Part shown: positions 1 through 8,792 of the stretch, piece by piece | Layout: each line of letters opens with the position of its first letter | Position numbering within the stretch: position 1 is the stretch's first letter | NCBI RefSeq assembly: GCF_014467285.1 | Contig: NZ_NKHR01000007.1 | Location: 1 to 64,000 of the forward strand | Source: Xenorhabdus sp014467285 | Lineage (GTDB): Bacteria > Pseudomonadota > Gammaproteobacteria > Enterobacterales > Enterobacteriaceae | Reading direction: 5' to 3' | Length of the DNA: 64,000 nucleotides | Translations under genes and position numbers: made by a program | Notes under the pieces: model-generated | The model's database searches: none | What the model was told of the DNA's origin: nothing | Seen by the model: only the letters and a program-made list of their open reading frames with translations

Positions 1-117
1 CCGGACTTGAATCCCATAGAACACAAATGGGGTGGGGCAAAAGCGATAAGAAGACAAAAAAGATGTTCCGTTGATGAGTTGTTCACCGAGCACATCGAAT
101 GTGTCAGATCATGTTGA
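1..117 (+). pseudogene. IS630-family transposase, C-terminal fragment
   Basis: The frame is open from the first base and encodes PDLNPIEHKWGGAKAIRRQK followed by about 18 residues and a TGA stop. The PDLNPIE-W signature around the last catalytic glutamate is typical of the IS630/Tc1 DDE transposases. The rest of the gene lies outside the window or is lost. A separate N-terminal piece of an IS630-type transposase lies at 2176-2830, but in an order that cannot be explained by a single insertion splitting one gene. Nothing here can be functional. Confidence 0.75.
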
Positions 118-633
118 TTCTGCTATATCATAGCCCTTATCTGCAATCACAAAATCTGAGGCCGGAGATTGTGTGACGAGGCTTTCAGCATGAACTATGT
201 CATGGGTTTGACCACCGGAAAGCTCGAAATGCACCGGTAAACCATAACTGTCTACCGCTAAATGGATTTTGGTTGAGAGTCCGTCGGCTTTTTCCGATGG
301 CTTCATCTTCCTTTGTGGCGGCACCCGAACTATGCTGATGTGCCTGTACAATACTGCCATCAATAACCAACCATTCGGTATCTGTATCCTCTGATAACAT
401 TTTGAAAAGTAAATGAAAAATGCTTTTTTTGACCAAACATTAAAACGTCGGAAGACGGTGTTCCATTTTCCAAATACGTCAGGTAAGTCCCGCCACGGGA
501 TCCCCGTTCTCATGCGGTAAAGAATACCTTCGAAAGTAAGACGATACTCTTCCTTGTTGTAGACAAGTCCATTTTGTTGCATGAATAAAAATAGCTTATT
601 CCACAAAGAAGCTGGTAACATCGTTCTCGGCAT
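109..633 (-). pseudogene. IS5-family transposase, frameshifted and truncated
   Basis: The minus strand encodes an IS5-group transposase starting MPRTMLPASLWNKLF. It runs through the N-terminal DUF4096-like part (GIPWRDLPDVFGKW) and on to the catalytic region (ADGLSTKIHLAVDSYGLPVHFELSGG is split across frames, then VIADKGYD). The middle (MLSEDTDTEWLVIDGSIVQA) is in another frame at about 285-436, so two compensating frame changes are needed. The first could be the programmed shift of this IS group; the second, near position 285, cannot. The protein ends just after ADKGYD, so the C-terminal glutamate is lost where the IS630 fragment abuts. The outer end of the IS is probably near 722. Confidence 0.75.
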
Positions 634-776
634 GATGGTCTCAAGGTAACCGTTTTTTGGCAAAAACAAGAATACCAGATTATCATGCCGTTCAAGTTTC
701 CTTCACAAAACGTCCACAGCCCCTAGATAGTACGTCATGAAATGATATCTGTTATGAGTATTGTCCATTTCATGTA

Positions 777-2068
777 CAGGGCAAACGGGTCTAAATTAAC
801 CAATTAATTTTTTTGAGATACTTTTGCTCATTTCAGTACGTTATTAATGGCTGATTGTAGTTTATCATGGGGTTTTCCATCTCCAATTACCCTGAAACAG
901 CACGATGAAAGCGACCTCTATCAGTCACACCTTCGGGCATCTCAGTGATCCTCGAGTCAATCGAACTCAGCGCCACTCGCTTATCGATATTCTCACTATC
1001 TCAATTTGTGCCATCATCTGCGGCTGTGAGAATTTCAATGACATTGAAGAACATGGAAAAACCAAAGAAGACTGGTTCCGGCAATTTCTGGCGTTACCTA
1101 ATGGAATACCCAGTCATGATACCTTCAACGATGTCCTCAACCGACTCAATCCGCACGAGTTTGGCCACGCCTTTACGCCTTTACGCCTTTACCGCGTGGG
1201 TGAAAAGTCTGGCTAACCTGACCAAAGATATTATTGCGTTAGATGGCAAAACGATGCGGAGCACACTGGATAAGGCCAAGGATGTCCCAGCTATCCATCT
1301 GGTGAGTGCCTAGTCGGTCGCCAATCAGCTTTGTTTTGACCAAGTGAAAGTGTCGGACAAATCTAATGAGATCACCGCGCTCCCCAAGCTGCTGGCCTTG
1401 CTGGATATCGAAGAGGCGACAATCACGATTGATGCGATGGGCTGCCAGTATCAGATAGCGGAGCAGATTGTGGCAGGTCAGGCGGATTATGTGTTGGCAC
1501 TGAAAGGCAATTTTATGAGGATATCAAGCTGTTTTAGATACTCATCTGATCAATCACTTTGCCGGGATAGTACATGGCCGAAACCGATGTGTCGAGGGGG
1601 ATCATGGGCATATAGAACAGCGGCAGGTATGGCTGGTCAACGATGTTGACTGGCTGAAAGAACGCCATCCACAATGGAAAACACTGGGCGGAATTACCGT
1701 GGTTGAATCTCATCGGGAAGTCAAAGGGAAAGCGGAGACGTATGAGCGACGTTACTACATCACCAACCATCAGGCCAGAACCGCCCAGTTTATCGCGTAT
1801 GCAATACGCAACCATTGGCACATTGAATCGAAATTACACTGGTAGTTGGATGTGAGTTTCAATGAAGATAAAAACCGCCTGAGGAGTGGATACGGTGCGG
1901 AAAATCTCGCCTTAATGAATAAAATCGCGTTAAACCTGCTGAAAAATGAGAAAACGGTTAAGGTGAGCATCAAAACCAAGCGGCATAAAGCAGGCTGGGA
2001 TAATAGTTATATGCTGAAAGTCCTTACGGTGGGTTTTCCATCAGTATAATTTAGACCCGTTTGCCCTG
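777..2068 (+). mobile_element. ISAs1-family insertion sequence, complete ends
   Basis: A perfect 21-bp inverted repeat bounds the element at 777-797 and 2048-2068; its outer part reads cagggcaaacgggtctaaa. Between the ends lies one transposase gene of the ISAs1 (H-repeat associated) family in several frames. The bases outside the two ends (atttcatgta on the left, agactcaaaa on the right) are not a direct repeat. A target-site duplication is therefore absent, which suggests that recombination has since exchanged one flank. Confidence 0.85.
905..2049 (+). pseudogene. ISAs1-family transposase, multiply disrupted
   Basis: The reading starts MKATSISHTFGHLSDPRVNR and carries the family hallmarks SLIDILTISICAIICGCENF, SHDTFNDVLNRL and IALDGKTMRST, then ITIDAMGCQYQIAEQI, LALKGN, RYYITNH, RNHWHIESKLHW and ENLALMNKIALNLLK. 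The frame changes near 1180-1200, an in-frame TAG follows LVSA at about 1311, the frame breaks again near 1510, and a TAG replaces a codon after SKLHW at about 1844. The normal product is about 370 residues. With at least four lesions it cannot move the element unaided. Confidence 0.85.
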
Positions 2069-2175
2069 AGACTCAAAACTCAAATCTCAAATCTTTAAAA
2101 AATACAATTTAAGTTAATAAGATAAATTACCTGCATTACTGTTATAATCGATAACCCGATTTTCCACCTGTTCTT

Positions 2176-2830
2176 ATGAAATCGAAGATAACACTTTCTG
2201 AGTCTGAACGAATTACATTGCAACAACTGGCCTTGAATCACCCACACCGGGACGTCCGTACGCGAGGAACGGGTTTGCTCATGCTTGCCAGAGGCGTCAA
2301 GCCGTCCCAGATCACCGCTGAGATAGGATGCAGTCTCCGGGTTATCTACAACTGGGTTCACACATGGCACAATTGCGGGATTGCGGGATTATTAGGGGGT
2401 CATGCCGGCGGCCGATATCTCGCCATGACGCCTGAAATGATTGCCACTGCGGTCGAAGCGGCCAGCGCAGAATCCCTGACGCTCGCCCGAATAGCTCAGT
2501 GCGTTGAGGCAAAGCAGGGTTCCCTGCCCTGTACGCTTGAAACGCTGGCGAATACCCTGAAAAAGCAGGGTCTCACCTATAAACGAACCCGCCTGTCGCT
2601 TAAAAAAAGCGCAACGAAACGGAGTTTGCTGAAAAATCCGCCTTGCTGAGCAAAATTAAGACCGGAGCACAGTTAGGCCATTACCGACTGGTCTATTTTG
2701 ATGAGGCCGGTTTTGCCGCGTCCCCTCCGGTGCAATATGGCTGGAGTCCACGGGGTAAGCCCCATGAGACTGAGCCTCAAGCCCATGGCAGATGGTCAGT
2801 TCTGGGGGCGTTAAATTACACGGACAACAT
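2176..2830 (+). pseudogene. IS630-family transposase, N-terminal two thirds
   Basis: The product begins MKSKITLSESERITLQQLAL. It has the N-terminal helix-turn-helix domain (ARGVKPSQITAEIGCSLRVI, then YNWVHTWHNCGIAGLL) and, after a frameshift at about 2605-2645, the start of the DDE domain (HYRLVYFDEAGFAASPPVQY, then GWSPRGKP). It stops matching after LGALNYT at about 2826, where the sequence abruptly becomes an unrelated AT-rich gene. The C-terminal DDE part is absent. The insertion or a later deletion removed the start of the downstream acyltransferase. Confidence 0.8.
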
Positions 2831-3499
2831 TTTTATATTATTTTTTTCTTATCATTAATAATTAGTCATAAATATAGGGGAGTCATTTGCTCAACCTTAA
2901 TACTTATTATTTTTTTAGCTTTGCAATTAGGATTTAATGAGACTATCTCTTTAAATGTTTTTCATGATTTGTCAATTCCTTTTGGCGGAATAACTAAAGT
3001 AATAATTTCAATATTTTCATCACCCATGATTGTTGAATTTGTTTTAGGGATCTTTTGTTATTATTGTTTAAAATATATAAGAAGTGATTTTCTGAAGCTT
3101 CAAGAAGTTAGATTTATTCTTATTTCGTTGGTATCTTGTTGCTTTGTGATTCTTCTTTCTGAATCTACTTTCAAAGGTCATGGTATTCACAAATGGGGAT
3201 TCATTAGCTTTATGTTAATATTTCTATTTGTTTTATATGAGAGAATTTTTAGTATAAAAAAAATGAAATCACTGTTTTTTTTAGGTGATATATCATACTC
3301 CATATATATGACTCACATAATAATTATAAATTTTTTATATAGAGATGAGTTATATTTTAATTTAAATGGAATTCCTAAATTTATATTTTATATTTTTGTG
3401 ACAATTATATTTTCCACATTAACTCATTTTTTTATTGAAAAGCCATCAATCAATCTATGTCGTAATATTTTGAGAAAAATAAAAAGAACCAATAAATGA
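2829..3499 (+). pseudogene. Acyltransferase 3 family protein, 5'-truncated
   Basis: About 220 residues with at least six hydrophobic segments follow the IS630 breakpoint without a start codon of their own. The segment LFFLGDISYSIYMTHIIIIN and the late FIEKPS motif are typical of the C-terminal half of OafA/NodX-type membrane O-acyltransferases (Acyltransferase 3 family), which acetylate surface polysaccharides. Full members have about 340-380 residues and ten membrane spans with an N-terminal catalytic histidine; that half is missing. Very low GC compared with the neighbouring trmL points to a transferred surface-polysaccharide gene later broken by the IS. Any ATG in this frame upstream belongs to IS sequence. 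Confidence 0.7.
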
Positions 3500-3533
3500 A
3501 CATTATTCATTTGATTGTTCCTGAATTCAGTAA

Positions 3534-3677
3534 CTCTATTGGGATAACATCCCCATCGCTCTATTCGACAAGATAGAGGTTGGTACTATACACTTAGTAG
3601 AAAAAACACACGCAGCAGAAATGGATACTGTAGAAAATTACAACTACATCCGTAACAATTTGATCAAACCATGCTAA
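3534..3677 (+). other. Unrecognised short open frame upstream of trmL
   Basis: An open frame of 47 codons ends in TAA four bases inside trmL (…NLIKPC then stop). It contains an internal ATG at 3621 (MDTVENYNYIRNNLIKPC). I do not recognise it. It could be the tail of a gene cut off when the IS region was rearranged, a leader peptide coupled to trmL, or chance. No terminator or clear promoter separates it from trmL. Confidence 0.2.
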
Positions 3678-4174
3678 ACATCGTCCTATTCGAACCAGAA
3701 ATCCCGCCTAATACAGGCAACATCATCCGCCTGTGTGCCAACACAGGCTGTCAACTTCATTTAATCCAACCTTTGGGTTTCACATGGGATGACAAGCGCC
3801 TGCGTCGTGCAGGATTGGATTACCATGAGTTTGCCAATATCAAACAACATCACGATTACAACGCATTCCTGGAAAGTGAAGGACTCAGTTCAGTCAATTC
3901 ACAATCTTCTTCTGGAGCACGTCTATTTGCCTTAACCACAAAAGGCACTCCAGCTCACAGTAATGTAAGTTATCGTGATGGTGATTATCTGATGTTTGGC
4001 CCGGAAACCCGTGGTTTACCACCTTATGTGTTAGATAACATGCCCGCAGAACAAAAAATCAGAATACCCATGCTACCAGATAGCCGTAGCATGAATCTGT
4101 CCAATTCTGTTGCTGTGGTCGTGTTTGAAGCATGGCGACAACTGGGTTATCCTGGTGCGTTATTGCGGGATTAA
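3671..4174 (+). CDS. trmL: tRNA (cytidine/uridine-2'-O-)-methyltransferase TrmL
   Basis: The 167-residue protein is a SPOUT-class methyltransferase that 2'-O-methylates the wobble base (position 34) of tRNA-Leu isoacceptors using S-adenosylmethionine. It starts MLNIVLFEPEIPPNTGNIIR, in which the N-terminal N-T-G-N-x-x-R motif is the SPOUT motif 1, and carries the knot motifs LMFGPETRGLP and IPMLPDSRSMNLSNSVAVVV. E. coli TrmL (YibK) has 157 residues; the extra ones are a Ser-rich insertion around residue 75-83. It sits convergent with cysE, as in E. coli. An upstream open frame overlaps its start codon. Confidence 0.95.
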   Translation: MLNIVLFEPEIPPNTGNIIRLCANTGCQLHLIQPLGFTWDDKRLRRAGLDYHEFANIKQHHDYNAFLESEGLSSVNSQSSSGARLFALTTKGTPAHSNVSYRDGDYLMFGPETRGLPPYVLDNMPAEQKIRIPMLPDSRSMNLSNSVAVVVFEAWRQLGYPGALLRD

Positions 4175-4180
4175 TATATA

Positions 4181-4209
4181 ACATTCAGCGCCTAATCCGC
4201 GCTGAATGT
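4181..4209. terminator. Bidirectional hairpin between trmL and cysE
   Basis: A perfect 11-bp stem (acattcagcgc / gcgctgaatgt) with a 7-base loop lies between the converging trmL and cysE genes. There is no strong T tract on either side, so the termination efficiency is uncertain. Confidence 0.6.
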
Positions 4210-4245
4210 CCTATCTATTGATGATGATAAAGAAGGAACAAAATT

Positions 4246-5067
4246 TCAAATCCCATCCCCGTTCTCAAATCCATTATTGATACCATTAAAGAGCTGGTTC
4301 ATATCCAGTGATGGCTTATCACTTTCCGGCTTTCCGACAATCCGCGCCGGTACGCCCGCCACTGTGGTATGTGGTGGAACTGGCCTTAATACAACAGACC
4401 CTGCCCCAATTTTTGCGCCGCGACCAATCTCGATATTTCCGAGGATCTTAGAACCCGCTCCAATCATCACCCCTTCACGTACTTTCGGATGACGATCTCC
4501 GCTAGTTTTACCTGTTCCCCCAAGAGTCACAGATTGCAAAATGGATACATCATTCTCAACAACCGCCGTCTCACCTATCACAATGCCGGTTGCATGGTCC
4601 AGCATGATACCGCAGCCAATTTTCGCGGCAGGATGGATATCTACACCAAATGAAACTGAGATCTGGTTTTGCAGATAGATTGCCAATGCGTTGCGCTCTT
4701 GTTTCCACAACCAATGTGCGATGCGGTAGGCCTGTAGTGCATGGAAACCCTTAAGGTAAAGTAATGGAGTAGAGTACTTGTCTACCGCCGGATCACGCAA
4801 TCGGACAGCTTTGATATCACGTGCTGCCGATTCAATCATCTTAGGGTCACTGCGATACGCGCTTTCAACGACTTCTCTGACTTCAATGGGAGGCATAATC
4901 GGGGTTGCCAGCTTATTTGCCAGCATGTAACTCAGGGCACTACCAAGATTTTCATGCTTGAGTAGTGTCGCGTGAAAAAAACTGGCTAACATGGGTTCAC
5001 AGTCTGCCAGCGCTTTTGCCTCATTTTTTATATTTTTCCAGACTTCGTTCAGTTCTTCTCGCGACAT
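4246..5067 (-). CDS. cysE: Serine O-acetyltransferase
   Basis: CysE acetylates L-serine with acetyl-CoA to O-acetylserine, the first step of cysteine synthesis, and assembles with CysK. The helical N-terminal domain (ADCEPMLASFFHATLLKHEN) is followed by a left-handed beta-helix of hexapeptide repeats with the catalytic HPAAKIGCGIMLDHATGIVI segment, and it ends in a conserved C-terminal Ile (ENGDGI) that inserts in CysK. I start at the ATG at 5067 (MSREELNEVW, 273 residues as in E. coli) because aggaa lies nine bases upstream; an in-frame ATG at 5085 would add six residues. It lies downstream of gpsA with a very short gap and is probably in the secB-gpsA-cysE operon. Confidence 0.95.
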   Translation of the reverse strand: MSREELNEVWKNIKNEAKALADCEPMLASFFHATLLKHENLGSALSYMLANKLATPIMPPIEVREVVESAYRSDPKMIESAARDIKAVRLRDPAVDKYSTPLLYLKGFHALQAYRIAHWLWKQERNALAIYLQNQISVSFGVDIHPAAKIGCGIMLDHATGIVIGETAVVENDVSILQSVTLGGTGKTSGDRHPKVREGVMIGAGSKILGNIEIGRGAKIGAGSVVLRPVPPHTTVAGVPARIVGKPESDKPSLDMNQLFNGINNGFENGDGI

Positions 5068-5088
5068 ATCAGTCGTTCCTATCATTGC

Positions 5089-6108
5089 TTAAGAATGAGA
5101 GCTTTCTCCTTCATCTCTTGTAGCTCTTCCCAATAGTGCTTGAGCAGCTTCAATCACATTTTTATCGCAGTACAGTATCTGGTAAATCTGTTCTGTAATA
5201 GGTAGTTCAACGCCTACTCTTTCCGCCAGCGCACGAACTTCTTTGGTGTTGCGATACCCTTCAACCACTTGCCCAATCTCGTATTGAGCATCATCAACAT
5301 TGATTCCCTGCCCCAACATCATGCCAAAACGACGGTTACGGGATTGGTTGTCAGTACAGGTCAGGACGAGATCACCTAATCCAGCCATGCCCATGAATGT
5401 AGATGGGTCAGCCCCTAATGCCACTCCGAGGCGGCTCATCTCTGCCAATCCGCGGGTAATCAATGCCGTGCGAGCATTCGCGCCAAATCCCATACCATCA
5501 GAGATACCCGCACCAATTGCAATAACATTTTTTATTGCACCGCCGAGTTGTACCCCAATGAAATCAGGGTTTTTATATACCCGGAAGCTTTTGCCACAAT
5601 GGAAAAGCTGCTGGAGTTCCTCGCCAAATTCAGGTGTTGTAGCAGAAACGGCGATCGCGGTTGGTAAACCTGCCGCCAGTTCTTTTGCGAATGTCGGGCC
5701 AGAGACGACTGCCAATGGGATTTCATTGCCTAATATCTCACGAGCCACATCTTGTAATAAGCGCCCTGTTTCAGCTTCTAGGCCCTTAGTTGCCCAAACA
5801 ATGCGGCTATCATGTTGCAAATGTGGTTTTATCTGCTGTAAGACATTACCGAAAACGTGGCTGGGAACCACTATCAGGATATTCTGGCTGGCTGATACCG
5901 CGCTCTTCAGATCAGCTTCAAGCAGTAAGCTATCAGGGAAAGAAACATCCGGCAAAAATGCCTGATTGCAACGTGCTTGTTGCAAGGCATGAATGTGCTC
6001 AGGGTTATGTCCCCAGAGCACAACCTCATGCCCATTGCGCGCCAACGTAATGGCTAAGGCGGTGCCGTATGAACCGGCACCGATCACTGTCATACAAACA
6101 GTATTCAT
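5089..6108 (-). CDS. gpsA: Glycerol-3-phosphate dehydrogenase [NAD(P)+]
   Basis: GpsA reduces dihydroxyacetone phosphate to sn-glycerol 3-phosphate for phospholipid synthesis in the cytosol. Its 339 residues match the family length. The N-terminal Rossmann motif is GAGSYGTALA, the substrate region holds SGPTFAKELA and the catalytic lysine lies in GGAIKNVIAIGAG, followed by GLGDLVLTC. The start codon overlaps the secB stop by one base (TAATG), so the two genes are probably translationally coupled. The order secB-gpsA-cysE is the usual enterobacterial one. Confidence 0.96.
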   Translation of the reverse strand: MNTVCMTVIGAGSYGTALAITLARNGHEVVLWGHNPEHIHALQQARCNQAFLPDVSFPDSLLLEADLKSAVSASQNILIVVPSHVFGNVLQQIKPHLQHDSRIVWATKGLEAETGRLLQDVAREILGNEIPLAVVSGPTFAKELAAGLPTAIAVSATTPEFGEELQQLFHCGKSFRVYKNPDFIGVQLGGAIKNVIAIGAGISDGMGFGANARTALITRGLAEMSRLGVALGADPSTFMGMAGLGDLVLTCTDNQSRNRRFGMMLGQGINVDDAQYEIGQVVEGYRNTKEVRALAERVGVELPITEQIYQILYCDKNVIEAAQALLGRATRDEGESSHS

Positions 6109-6578
6109 TAGGCTTCCTGTTCTGCCTCATTAGGCTGAGATTCAGCCTGCTGTTGCAGGTAGTTCATGAACAAAGCATCAAAGTTAACTGGAGCCAGGTT
6201 CAGTTGTGGGAAAGTACCACGTCCGACCAGACTGGTGATACATTCACGAGCATATGGGAACAGGATGTTCGGGCAATATGCGCCTAAGCAATGTGCCAGT
6301 TGGGTTCCTTCGATACCATCAATAGAGAAAATACCCGCTTGCTGAACTTCACACAGAAATGCGGTTTCTTCTCCTAATGTCGCCGTAACGGTGACACGCA
6401 GAACAACTTCATAGACTCCCTGAACCAATTCACTGGAAGCCGTATCCAGATCCAATTTGACTTCCGGTTGCCAATCCTGCTGGAAAATCTGAGGCGCTTT
6501 TGGTGCTTCGAAAGAAACATCTTTCGTGTAAATACGCTGGATCTGGAAAGCCATTTCTGTGCTGTTTTGTTCTGACAT
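6108..6578 (-). CDS. secB: Protein-export chaperone SecB
   Basis: SecB is the tetrameric cytosolic chaperone that keeps precursors unfolded and passes them to SecA. The 156 residues include IQRIYTKDVSFEAPKAPQIF at the N-terminus, the central GVYEVVLRVTVTA strand, the LAHCLGAYCPNILFPYAREC segment and the acidic C-terminal tail. In E. coli grxC lies directly upstream of secB; here only 77 bases separate secB from yibN and no glutaredoxin is present. Confidence 0.96.
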   Translation of the reverse strand: MSEQNSTEMAFQIQRIYTKDVSFEAPKAPQIFQQDWQPEVKLDLDTASSELVQGVYEVVLRVTVTATLGEETAFLCEVQQAGIFSIDGIEGTQLAHCLGAYCPNILFPYARECITSLVGRGTFPQLNLAPVNFDALFMNYLQQQAESQPNEAEQEA

Positions 6579-6655
6579 AATAATTACCTTTTTCAGACGT
6601 CCTTATTAAACCTTCGATAATGCAAGCATTCTGCTTGCACCTAAACTCGTTATCG

Positions 6656-7093
6656 CTATCGCTTGCCTCGGGCCAATGGCAAGTTTTCACCCGCCCACCC
6701 GGCAACTCCCTCTTTCAGGGAATAAACCTGCTCAAAGCCGACACGAACCAAATTTTCTGCCGGTGTTCTGGATTCCAATCCATTCGCTGAAACAACAATG
6801 ACAGGCTGTTTTTTGTGTTTTTCCAGCTCACCCAGATTATTATCTTTAATCTCGGATGGTGTCAGGTTAACGGCACCAATAATATGCCCTCTGCGGAAAT
6901 CGTCACGGGAGCGTAAATCCACGACGATAGCATCTTCCTTATTGATCAAATGAATAGCTTGTGCACGGGTGATCTCTTTACTCTTGGAGAACACACTTTT
7001 TGCCGTCATGACGATGACAGCCACCAGCAATGCAATCCAAACAAGACTCAGGATCGTGTTCCGGCTAATAAATTGCATGATTTCTTGCAGCAT
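6656..7093 (-). CDS. yibN: YibN-like membrane-anchored rhodanese-domain protein, Cys replaced
   Basis: An N-terminal membrane segment (TILSLVWIALLVAVIVMTA) is followed by a rhodanese domain (DAIVVDLRSRDDFRRGHIIG and LKEGVAGWAGENLPL). I prefer the start at 7093 (MQEIM-type N-terminus like E. coli YibN, 143 residues) over the ATG at 7105. At the active-site loop, E. coli YibN reads V-V-D-G-S-G-M-Q-C; here the aligned sequence is V-V-S-A-N-G-L-E-S, so the sulfur-accepting cysteine is a serine (codon TCC). The protein is therefore unlikely to be a sulfurtransferase and may only bind a partner. grxC is absent next to it. Confidence 0.88.
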   Translation of the reverse strand: MLQEIMQFISRNTILSLVWIALLVAVIVMTAKSVFSKSKEITRAQAIHLINKEDAIVVDLRSRDDFRRGHIIGAVNLTPSEIKDNNLGELEKHKKQPVIVVSANGLESRTPAENLVRVGFEQVYSLKEGVAGWAGENLPLARGKR

Positions 7094-7460
7094 GGAGGGC
7101 AACAACTCCCGTTAGTTAATAACAAATATCTAAGGTAGCAGAGTATACCTGTGTGTTGCGTCAATTACAGCCAATTAGCACTAACACTATGCACATTTGT
7201 GCAGATTTTGCGGAGAGTTTCGAGAAAAATTAAAAAATACACCGAGAAGTTCTTAATTGTAATACGTCATTAAAATATTCCATGTCACATTGAGCCGGGG
7301 CAGGATCTTCGACAATATATGAACTAAATTAACTAAAACTCATATTGACGATAAAAAACAGGCTGTTCTCTGGTCAGGGGCAAGTCCTCATGAAATAATC
7401 GGGCACTATATAACAGAAAAAAAGATAGCAGAAAGGCATAGCAGCAGGGTATTCAATAAG
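7094..7460. other. Divergent yibN/envC intergenic region
   Basis: No gene was found in these bases. In E. coli the phosphoglycerate mutase gene gpmM lies just upstream of envC; no remnant of it is visible here. The region must hold the divergent promoters for yibN and envC. A ttgacg at about 7345 is a possible -35 box, but no convincing -10 box at the right spacing was found. Confidence 0.5.
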
Positions 7461-8774
7461 ATGGCTGAAAGTAAGGACCTAAAGCGCCGTGCGAATCGGC
7501 AGAAGCAATATCAGTGGCAAAAGAAAACCGGAGTGTTATCGCTCTGTGTCTTGTTGTTCGCCTTTTTCAGCCTCAGTATAAGCGCTTTCGCCAACCAAAT
7601 CTCAGAGAATAAAAATCAGCTCAAAGATATTCAACAGGATATTGCCGAGAAAGAGAAAAGTGTAAAACAACAACAAAAACAACGCACCGACCTCGTTAAT
7701 CAATTGAAAGAACAAGAAAGCACGATCTCAGAAGTAGGCCGATCTCTGCACGGTACACAGGCTCGCCTGAATAAACTGGGAAACGAACTCTCATCAATGA
7801 ATACAAATATCAAACGGCTGCAAACGCAACAAAAAGAACAACGTAAATTACTTGCCAGTCAATTAAATGCCGCATTTCGGCAAGGAAATCACCAAGGATT
7901 AGAGTTGTTGCTCAATGGCGAAGAAACTCAACGCAAAGAACGTATTCTTGCTTATTACAGTTACTTGAATCAGGCACGCCAAGAAACTATCTCCAAACTG
8001 CAAAAAACAACAGAAGAACTTAACCAGCAAAAAAAATTACAACTGGAAAAACAAAGCGAACAAAAAGTAATACTGAACAACCAGAAGCAACAGAAACAAA
8101 AAATGGAAGTTGCCCGAACCGCACGACAAAACACGTTAACAGTGCTCGAATCTTCATTGAAAAAAGATCAACAGAGTCTGACGGAGCTTAGGCAAAATGA
8201 AACCAGCTTGAGAAATAAAATTGCCAAAGCTGAACGAGAAGCCAAAGCCCGTGCTGAACGTGAGGCTCGTGAGGCTGCTCGCGTCCGTGCTCAAGTTGCC
8301 GCTAAACAGAAACAGGCTCAGCAAAAAGGCGCCAGCTATAAACCTACAGAAGATGAACGTGCTCTCATGGCCCGGACAGGTGGTCTTGGGCGTCCGGCAG
8401 GGCAAGCAATCTGGCCTGTACGCGGCAGTGTCATCCATAGTTTTGGTGAAGCAATACAGGGTGAATTGCGCTGGAAAGGCATTGTTATCGCCGCCGCAGA
8501 AGGTACAGAAGTGAGAGCCATCTCAGATGGGCGCGTATTACTGGCAGATTGGTTGCAAGGCTATGGTTTGGTTGTCGTGATTGAGCACGGTAAAGGTGAC
8601 ATGAGCCTTTACGGCTACAACCAAAGCACACTCGTCAAAGTTGGGCAGCAAGTTCGGGCTGGTCAGCCAATCGCACTGGTCGGCAGCAGCGGCGGACAAA
8701 AACAACCTTCACTGTACTTTGAAATTCGTCGTCAGGGGCGGGCTGTTAATCCATTACCGTGGTTAGGTAAATAG
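7461..8774 (+). CDS. envC: Murein hydrolase activator EnvC
   Basis: EnvC is a periplasmic division protein that activates the amidases AmiA and AmiB under control of FtsEX. The 437 residues comprise an N-terminal export signal (hydrophobic SLCVLLFAFFSLSISAFA), a long Gln/Lys-rich coiled coil at residues 50-290, and a C-terminal degenerate LytM domain (WPVRGSVIHSFGEAIQGELR to VGSSGGQKQPSLYFEIRRQG). As in other EnvC proteins, the LytM zinc ligands are not conserved, which fits an activator rather than an enzyme. yibQ follows after 18 bases in the same direction. Confidence 0.94.
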   Translation: MAESKDLKRRANRQKQYQWQKKTGVLSLCVLLFAFFSLSISAFANQISENKNQLKDIQQDIAEKEKSVKQQQKQRTDLVNQLKEQESTISEVGRSLHGTQARLNKLGNELSSMNTNIKRLQTQQKEQRKLLASQLNAAFRQGNHQGLELLLNGEETQRKERILAYYSYLNQARQETISKLQKTTEELNQQKKLQLEKQSEQKVILNNQKQQKQKMEVARTARQNTLTVLESSLKKDQQSLTELRQNETSLRNKIAKAEREAKARAEREAREAARVRAQVAAKQKQAQQKGASYKPTEDERALMARTGGLGRPAGQAIWPVRGSVIHSFGEAIQGELRWKGIVIAAAEGTEVRAISDGRVLLADWLQGYGLVVVIEHGKGDMSLYGYNQSTLVKVGQQVRAGQPIALVGSSGGQKQPSLYFEIRRQGRAVNPLPWLGK

Positions 8775-8792
8775 GATAAAACACAACATAGG

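Noticed and set aside
4780..4790. ggcggtag-like (ops/JUMPstart) sequence on the minus strand
   Set aside because: It lies inside cysE coding sequence, far from any LPS operon promoter, and only matches the short core by chance.
5300..5965. 221-codon open frame on the plus strand inside gpsA
   Set aside because: Antisense shadow of a highly conserved gene; its sequence is rich in Pro/Ser/Arg as expected for an opposite-strand artefact.
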